IMG/VR virus record: IMGVR_UViG_3300032309_000777
Location: 1-23,139 of that record
DNA: 23,139 nt
Direction: 5' to 3' (one strand)
Source of the DNA: a virus
Positions 19,755-23,139 of the stretch are shown here, in pieces. Position 1 is the stretch's first letter. Each line of letters begins with the position of its first letter. Both the position numbers and the translations under genes were made by a program. The notes beneath the pieces were generated by a model that saw only the letters and a list, made by a program, of their open reading frames with translations, was not told the DNA's origin and did not search any database.

Positions 19755-20932
19755 GCGCCAGGCTCCTTGCCTACGGTGCCGATATTGAGCGGCTTCCAGA
19801 ACTCGTCGCCGCCAACTGGGAGCGGTGGCCGGTCTTCTAGGCTTCTGATCTCGTCTAGATTTAGGAAGCCGTTTGTAAGGGCAACTGCGTATGCGTCGTA
19901 GCGCTCTTTGGTCGTAGGGCGAAGCAGGCCGTCAATGTTGAACTTGACAAAGGTGGTATTCCCAACGATCAGGCGCTGAAGCCCTGCCTCAATGCGCGCG
20001 ATAAGTGGACCAAGCCCTAGGCGCAGCCACTCGATGCTGATCACTTCAACGCTGCTGTAAGAGGTGTTGCCACCTGGGTACTGGAGCAGGTGGAGTGGCA
20101 CGCCGTAGATGCGAGCGATGGACTCAACGCCCCAGTGCATCGTCTCAACGAGCTGCATATCGCTGATCTTGGCGCTCATCTGCTGGAAGTCTGCGCCGCC
20201 GGTCAGGACTGCAATCTTGTGCATCTTCTCTACGCCTTCGTGGCGACGGCTGAACGATGCGCGGAGGGAGTCCGCAACATCCTGTGTCAACTCACCTGGC
20301 ACCTTGATGACGGCACTTGGCGCTGCGCCATTCTCGTAGAACTTCGCAGCGTAGAGCTGCGTGGCAGATGCGAGTCCAAGTGTCGTGCGGTGATGCTCGA
20401 CAGGTGACATCCCACGCATCGTTCCAGCGGTGGCGAAGAGTGGGATATGCACCATCTGATCAGGTCCAACGCTGAACGCGGTGTCGCCAGTGGACACGAT
20501 GTAGATCGGTGCGCCCATCTCGTCCATCCGAATCTCAACCTTCTGTGGGTCAAGCACGCGCGTCTCAACGACATCACCAAGGCGGTCAGTCAGGAAGAGG
20601 ATGAAGGCGTTGCCGTCAAGCAAGAGGCTTGACACAACGGCGTGGCGCATCTGGAACCCTGTGTAGTTTGGGTTGGCAGGGATCGGTCGCTCTAGCCAGA
20701 GTGGGCGCGTGACTGGTCGGCGCACGCCGCCGTCACGGATGAAGGCACCGACTGGGAGGCTTGCAACAGTGTCTGCGTACAACTTCACGGCCGCGTACAA
20801 CGCGCCAATCGATGTTGCGTTCTGCTGATTGAGTTGGACTCCGGCTGACGATTCGGCTGGCTTATCGCTGAGCCACTGTCCGCCAGAAACATTGCGTTGC
20901 TCGGTGCCAAGAAGGCGACGGAGGATGCTCAC
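19751..20932 (-). CDS. Portal protein, HK97 type
   Basis: The 393-residue protein shows the portal family layout: LNQQNATSIGALYAAVKLYA and ADTVASLPV near the start, GNAFILFLTDRLGDVVE, a DPQKVEI strand, VHIPLFATAGTMRGMSP, a wing with FYENGAAPSAVIKVPGELT, and the stem/clip segment GVESIARIYGVPLHLLQYPG and TKERYDAYAVALTNGFLN. Portals form the dodecameric DNA gate at one capsid vertex. The GTG start overlaps the 45-residue gene (GTGA) and the end overlaps the protease fusion. Confidence 0.9.
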   Translation of the reverse strand: MSILRRLLGTEQRNVSGGQWLSDKPAESSAGVQLNQQNATSIGALYAAVKLYADTVASLPVGAFIRDGGVRRPVTRPLWLERPIPANPNYTGFQMRHAVVSSLLLDGNAFILFLTDRLGDVVETRVLDPQKVEIRMDEMGAPIYIVSTGDTAFSVGPDQMVHIPLFATAGTMRGMSPVEHHRTTLGLASATQLYAAKFYENGAAPSAVIKVPGELTQDVADSLRASFSRRHEGVEKMHKIAVLTGGADFQQMSAKISDMQLVETMHWGVESIARIYGVPLHLLQYPGGNTSYSSVEVISIEWLRLGLGPLIARIEAGLQRLIVGNTTFVKFNIDGLLRPTTKERYDAYAVALTNGFLNLDEIRSLEDRPPLPVGGDEFWKPLNIGTVGKEPGA

Positions 20933-21066
20933 TTACGATCTCCTAGCGTATAGCCGAGCGCAGCTAAGGCTACGCCTGTGGCGATCAATGCGACTGGGAT
21001 TGAGAATAGCGCGAGACCTGCAATCACAAGTACCGCACCCACAACCTCAAGGATATTCTGAATCAT
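20929..21066 (-). CDS. Small membrane protein between terminase and portal, 45 aa
   Basis: The ATG at 21066 overlaps the large-terminase stop (ATGA) and the TGA overlaps the portal GTG. Residues 6-40 are almost entirely hydrophobic (VVGAVLVIAGLALFSIPVAL and a second segment IATGVALAALGYTLG), enough for two short helices or one long one. An unusual place for a membrane protein; possible roles are superinfection exclusion or an early lysis regulator. None is supported beyond hydrophobicity. Confidence 0.65.
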   Translation of the reverse strand: MIQNILEVVGAVLVIAGLALFSIPVALIATGVALAALGYTLGDRK

Positions 21067-22655
21067 AGGTTCACCCACTCCACTTTCGCTGTCTGCTTTG
21101 GTTCAACCTTCAGGAACTTTACACCCTGGAACGCCACAACGGCGGAGACCGCCGCGTCAATCCTGTCAGGCGATGCCTTGTACGCCTTGGTTAAGACCTG
21201 CCCATAGCGCGTCAGGCGCGTGTGGACATTGGAGATATGCCGAGCCAAGAGCGGTGAGCCGTCGTGGCGCAGCCCTTCGCCAGTAGCCACGGCGGTGAAG
21301 AAGCGGTCCACGGCTGGACCCATTCGCTCAATCGTGGCGGTAGGGAAGACCGCTACGCGCTTGCCGTACCGGCGCGTCCACTCTTCAATCTCTGAGGCCC
21401 AGCCTGGAGGGTCGCAGAAGATGGTGGCGTTGTAGGTGGTCATCACCTGCTCAACGACTGCGTCAACCTCTGTGCGCGGCACGGTCCAGTCTGGGTCTCG
21501 GTTGGTTTCGGACTTCTCCCACGCCTTGATCAGAAAGATGTAGCCGTCCATCGTGCAGCCGGTCAGCACCGTAGCGTCTCGTGCATACGAGCCGTCAAAG
21601 CCCACGCTGATCTGCTCGCCTGGTACCAGTACGCGGTCTGGCTCTTTGAGTCGCGCCCACGATTCAGCACCGATCCAACGGTCAGGCGGCTGCACGAAGC
21701 GGTTCAGGTGGTAGCGCTGCCACTCGTGCATCGGCACTTCGTTGGCTCGTGCCAACAGTCTGTCAAGGTCCACGAAGGCAGGAGCGCTTGGGTTCGCCTG
21801 CTCCAGTGCCGCCCTGCGGCCCTCATCGGTCTCTAGGTCGTGGCTGTCCGCAGCAGCCCACCACTCGACTAGGAAGCCAGGGTCGGAGATTTCGCCAGAG
21901 GCGATGCGCTTGGCGTAGGTCAGCATCCTGCCGAGCAGGGTGTTCTCGTCTGAGCCTGCCGTTGAGATGTTCAGTTCGAGCGCCTCTGCGCGCTTGGCGA
22001 GTGAGTTGGAGAGCACGAGATGCACGCGCTCCTTGTTGCCTGTCCACTCGTGCAGCTCGTCTGCAATGAAGCAGGTAGGTCGCCCACCGTCATTCGTACC
22101 GGCTGCGGCCGCGACTCGATACATCCGGCCTGGGCGATCCTTGATCAGGATCTCGGTGTCGTAGACCTCAAAGTGCGCGGCGAGTGGACCCTGCGTGAGC
22201 ATAATCCGAGCCGTGCCGAAGAGAAGATCCGCCTGCTCGAACGACGCAGCAGCGATGGGGATGTTGGGCGATCGCGGAGCCTTGGGTCCAGCCAGTTCAG
22301 CCAAGGCGATAGCGGCGAGCAGCTCGGTCTTGCCGTTGCCCTTGGGTGTACCGAGCAGGGCGCGCTTGACCGTGCGCTTGTTGGTCGTGGGGTCGTACTC
22401 GTAGATGCGCCAGATGTAGGCGCGCTGCCACGGCTCCAGTCGGAACGGCTCGCCGAACTTGTCGCCTTCACCGTGAACGAGATTGGTCTCAATCCACCGG
22501 CAGACCAAGCCGCCCCAAGAGGGTGGCGGTGGACTACTGATCGGCGACGAGTAGAGCGGCCTCTTCTGCGGTGTCTTCAGCGGTGTCGGCTTCGATGTAG
22601 CGTGGGTCTGCTTCGCTGTTGGCTTCCGCAATGGTGGCGTTGGTGATCCTTGCAT
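21063..22655 (-). CDS. Terminase large subunit
   Basis: The 530-residue packaging motor has an ATPase domain with Walker A GTPKGNGKT (102-110) and Walker B CFIADE with Asp199-Glu200, followed by the ISTAGSD coupling region. A C-terminal RNase H-like nuclease has Asp354 (SVGFDGSYARD), Asp415 (IFCDPPGW) and Asp500 (ASPDRIDAAV). The protein cuts and pumps DNA into the prohead. The ATG at 22655 has GGAGG six bases upstream, although it lies 122 bases inside the small-terminase gene. The first 45 residues are Pro/Thr/Lys-rich and probably disordered. No better internal start is seen. Confidence 0.9.
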   Translation of the reverse strand: MQGSPTPPLRKPTAKQTHATSKPTPLKTPQKRPLYSSPISSPPPPSWGGLVCRWIETNLVHGEGDKFGEPFRLEPWQRAYIWRIYEYDPTTNKRTVKRALLGTPKGNGKTELLAAIALAELAGPKAPRSPNIPIAAASFEQADLLFGTARIMLTQGPLAAHFEVYDTEILIKDRPGRMYRVAAAAGTNDGGRPTCFIADELHEWTGNKERVHLVLSNSLAKRAEALELNISTAGSDENTLLGRMLTYAKRIASGEISDPGFLVEWWAAADSHDLETDEGRRAALEQANPSAPAFVDLDRLLARANEVPMHEWQRYHLNRFVQPPDRWIGAESWARLKEPDRVLVPGEQISVGFDGSYARDATVLTGCTMDGYIFLIKAWEKSETNRDPDWTVPRTEVDAVVEQVMTTYNATIFCDPPGWASEIEEWTRRYGKRVAVFPTATIERMGPAVDRFFTAVATGEGLRHDGSPLLARHISNVHTRLTRYGQVLTKAYKASPDRIDAAVSAVVAFQGVKFLKVEPKQTAKVEWVNL

Positions 22656-23085
22656 TCAGTTCCTCCAGGCTGCGAGCGGCTTCCCCATAGACGATGCCCA
22701 GTTGCAGCCCTGCTTTAGGGTGCAGACCGAACCGATCCTCCAGTTGCCGGATCTCGGCATCAACTGCTGTGCGCTGACGATACATCGGATTGAGGATCTT
22801 CTGCCCTTGCGACCCCACGGTCATTGGCTCTTCGCGGAGATAGGTGTCCATTCGCTCGCGCTCCTCGTACATCGAGAAGAGCCGTTCAAGTGCAGGGTAC
22901 TGAGCAGGCTGAACTACCTGAGCAAAGGGCGAAGCCCAGAACACTTCCCAAGACTTGATCCAGCGCTCGGTCAGATGAGCCGGTGGCGTAGGGATTGAGC
23001 GTGGATCAACCTCAATCTGGGGCAGCACGCCAAGGTCTTTGGTGGTCGTTCGCTGCCGTTTGTCTGCTGGCTTTTTAGCGCTCAC
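22534..23085 (-). CDS. Terminase small subunit, P27-like
   Basis: This 183-residue protein precedes the large subunit. It has a basic N-terminus, a helical region (AHLTERWIKSWEVFWASPFA, PALERLFSMYEERERMDTYL) and a long helix (RTAVDAEIRQLEDRFGLHPK), the usual P27-family pattern in which Pro-containing DRFGLxPxx follows a coiled helix. Such subunits recognise packaging-initiation DNA. The GTG at 23085 overlaps the preceding TGA and has GGAG eight bases upstream. The C-terminus is acidic and Glu/Asp/Ala-rich and is encoded within the large-subunit overlap. Confidence 0.8.
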   Translation of the reverse strand: MSAKKPADKRQRTTTKDLGVLPQIEVDPRSIPTPPAHLTERWIKSWEVFWASPFAQVVQPAQYPALERLFSMYEERERMDTYLREEPMTVGSQGQKILNPMYRQRTAVDAEIRQLEDRFGLHPKAGLQLGIVYGEAARSLEELNARITNATIAEANSEADPRYIEADTAEDTAEEAALLVADQ

Positions 23086-23139
23086 GAAAAAAACTCCTGA
23101 CCGCTGGGCAGCCCCACACCGCCGAATGGATTGACGAAC
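23082..23139 (-). CDS. End of an unidentified gene at the right edge
   Basis: The last 18 codons of a frame that is open to the window edge end in a TGA overlapping the small-terminase GTG (GTGA). The visible C-terminus includes NPFGGVGLPSGQEFFS. Many related phages place an HNH endonuclease here, but these few residues do not show it. Confidence 0.5.
   Translation of the reverse strand, partial: FVNPFGGVGLPSGQEFFS

Noticed and set aside
22020-22646. Plus-strand open frame over the large terminase
   Set aside because: Antisense to Walker A/B-bearing sequence; no independent support.
1-23139. Integrase, attachment site, repressor or tRNA genes
   Set aside because: None could be recognised by reading the sequence, so no claim of a temperate lifestyle is made; a tRNA search program would be needed to exclude short RNA genes.

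Overview
The window is a contiguous block of a tailed, double-stranded DNA phage with a long non-contractile tail (siphovirus type, HK97-like head). Every gene I can support lies on the minus strand, so the genome reads from position 23139 down to 1. Gene packing is extreme. Most neighbours share a 4-base stop/start overlap (ATGA or GTGA) or abut directly, and the only sizeable non-coding gap is about 160 bases at 5428-5587. The host cannot be fixed from the sequence. Fairly high GC, frequent GTG starts, an endolysin with a C39-like cysteine peptidase domain and a secreted Pro/Ser/Thr/Glu-linker protein are compatible with an actinobacterial host, but this is a weak inference. No integrase, repressor, polymerase, helicase or tRNA gene is recognised in this window, so lifestyle cannot be decided.

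Reading order, head and packaging (23139 to about 15380): the end of an unidentified gene, small terminase, large terminase, a 45-residue membrane protein, HK97-type portal, a fusion of a HAD-type phosphatase with the prohead protease, the major capsid protein, two small proteins (one a possible decoration protein), a head-tail connector and a tail-terminator-like protein. Strong hairpins lie just before and just after the capsid gene.

Tail (15364 to 8655): major tail protein, a lambda G/GT-like chaperone pair with a candidate -1 frameshift site, an HK97 gp10-like protein in an unusual place, a short tape measure with an AT-rich central patch, a hub/baseplate-type tail protein carrying an inserted beta-rich module, and a fibre ending in an S74 intramolecular chaperone.

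Lysis and surface cassette (8658 to 5588): an XhlA/holin-like protein, a secreted PA14-domain protein with a long Pro-rich linker, a two-helix membrane protein, an 83-residue unknown, and an endolysin whose C-terminal third is holin-like and is preceded by a near-perfect internal ribosome binding site. A small zinc-ribbon gene and a strong hairpin close the cassette.

Early/replication operon (5510 to 1): a near-consensus sigma-70-type promoter (TTGACA, 18 bases, TATGAT) fires into small membrane and zinc-ribbon proteins, a YqaJ exonuclease, a PD-(D/E)XK-like protein, a Rad52-like annealing protein with an SSB-like C-terminal tip, a winged-helix replication-type protein, endonuclease VII, another nuclease-like protein, a deoxynucleoside monophosphate kinase and several small proteins. 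The exonuclease and annealing protein form a Red-like recombination module; endonuclease VII would resolve branched DNA before packaging.

The most interesting signals are two long ORFs (endolysin and prohead protease) that each contain a well-placed internal start able to release the C-terminal domain as a separate protein, the HAD-protease fusion itself, the PA14 surface protein in the lysis cassette, and the SSB-like tip on the Rad52-like protein.
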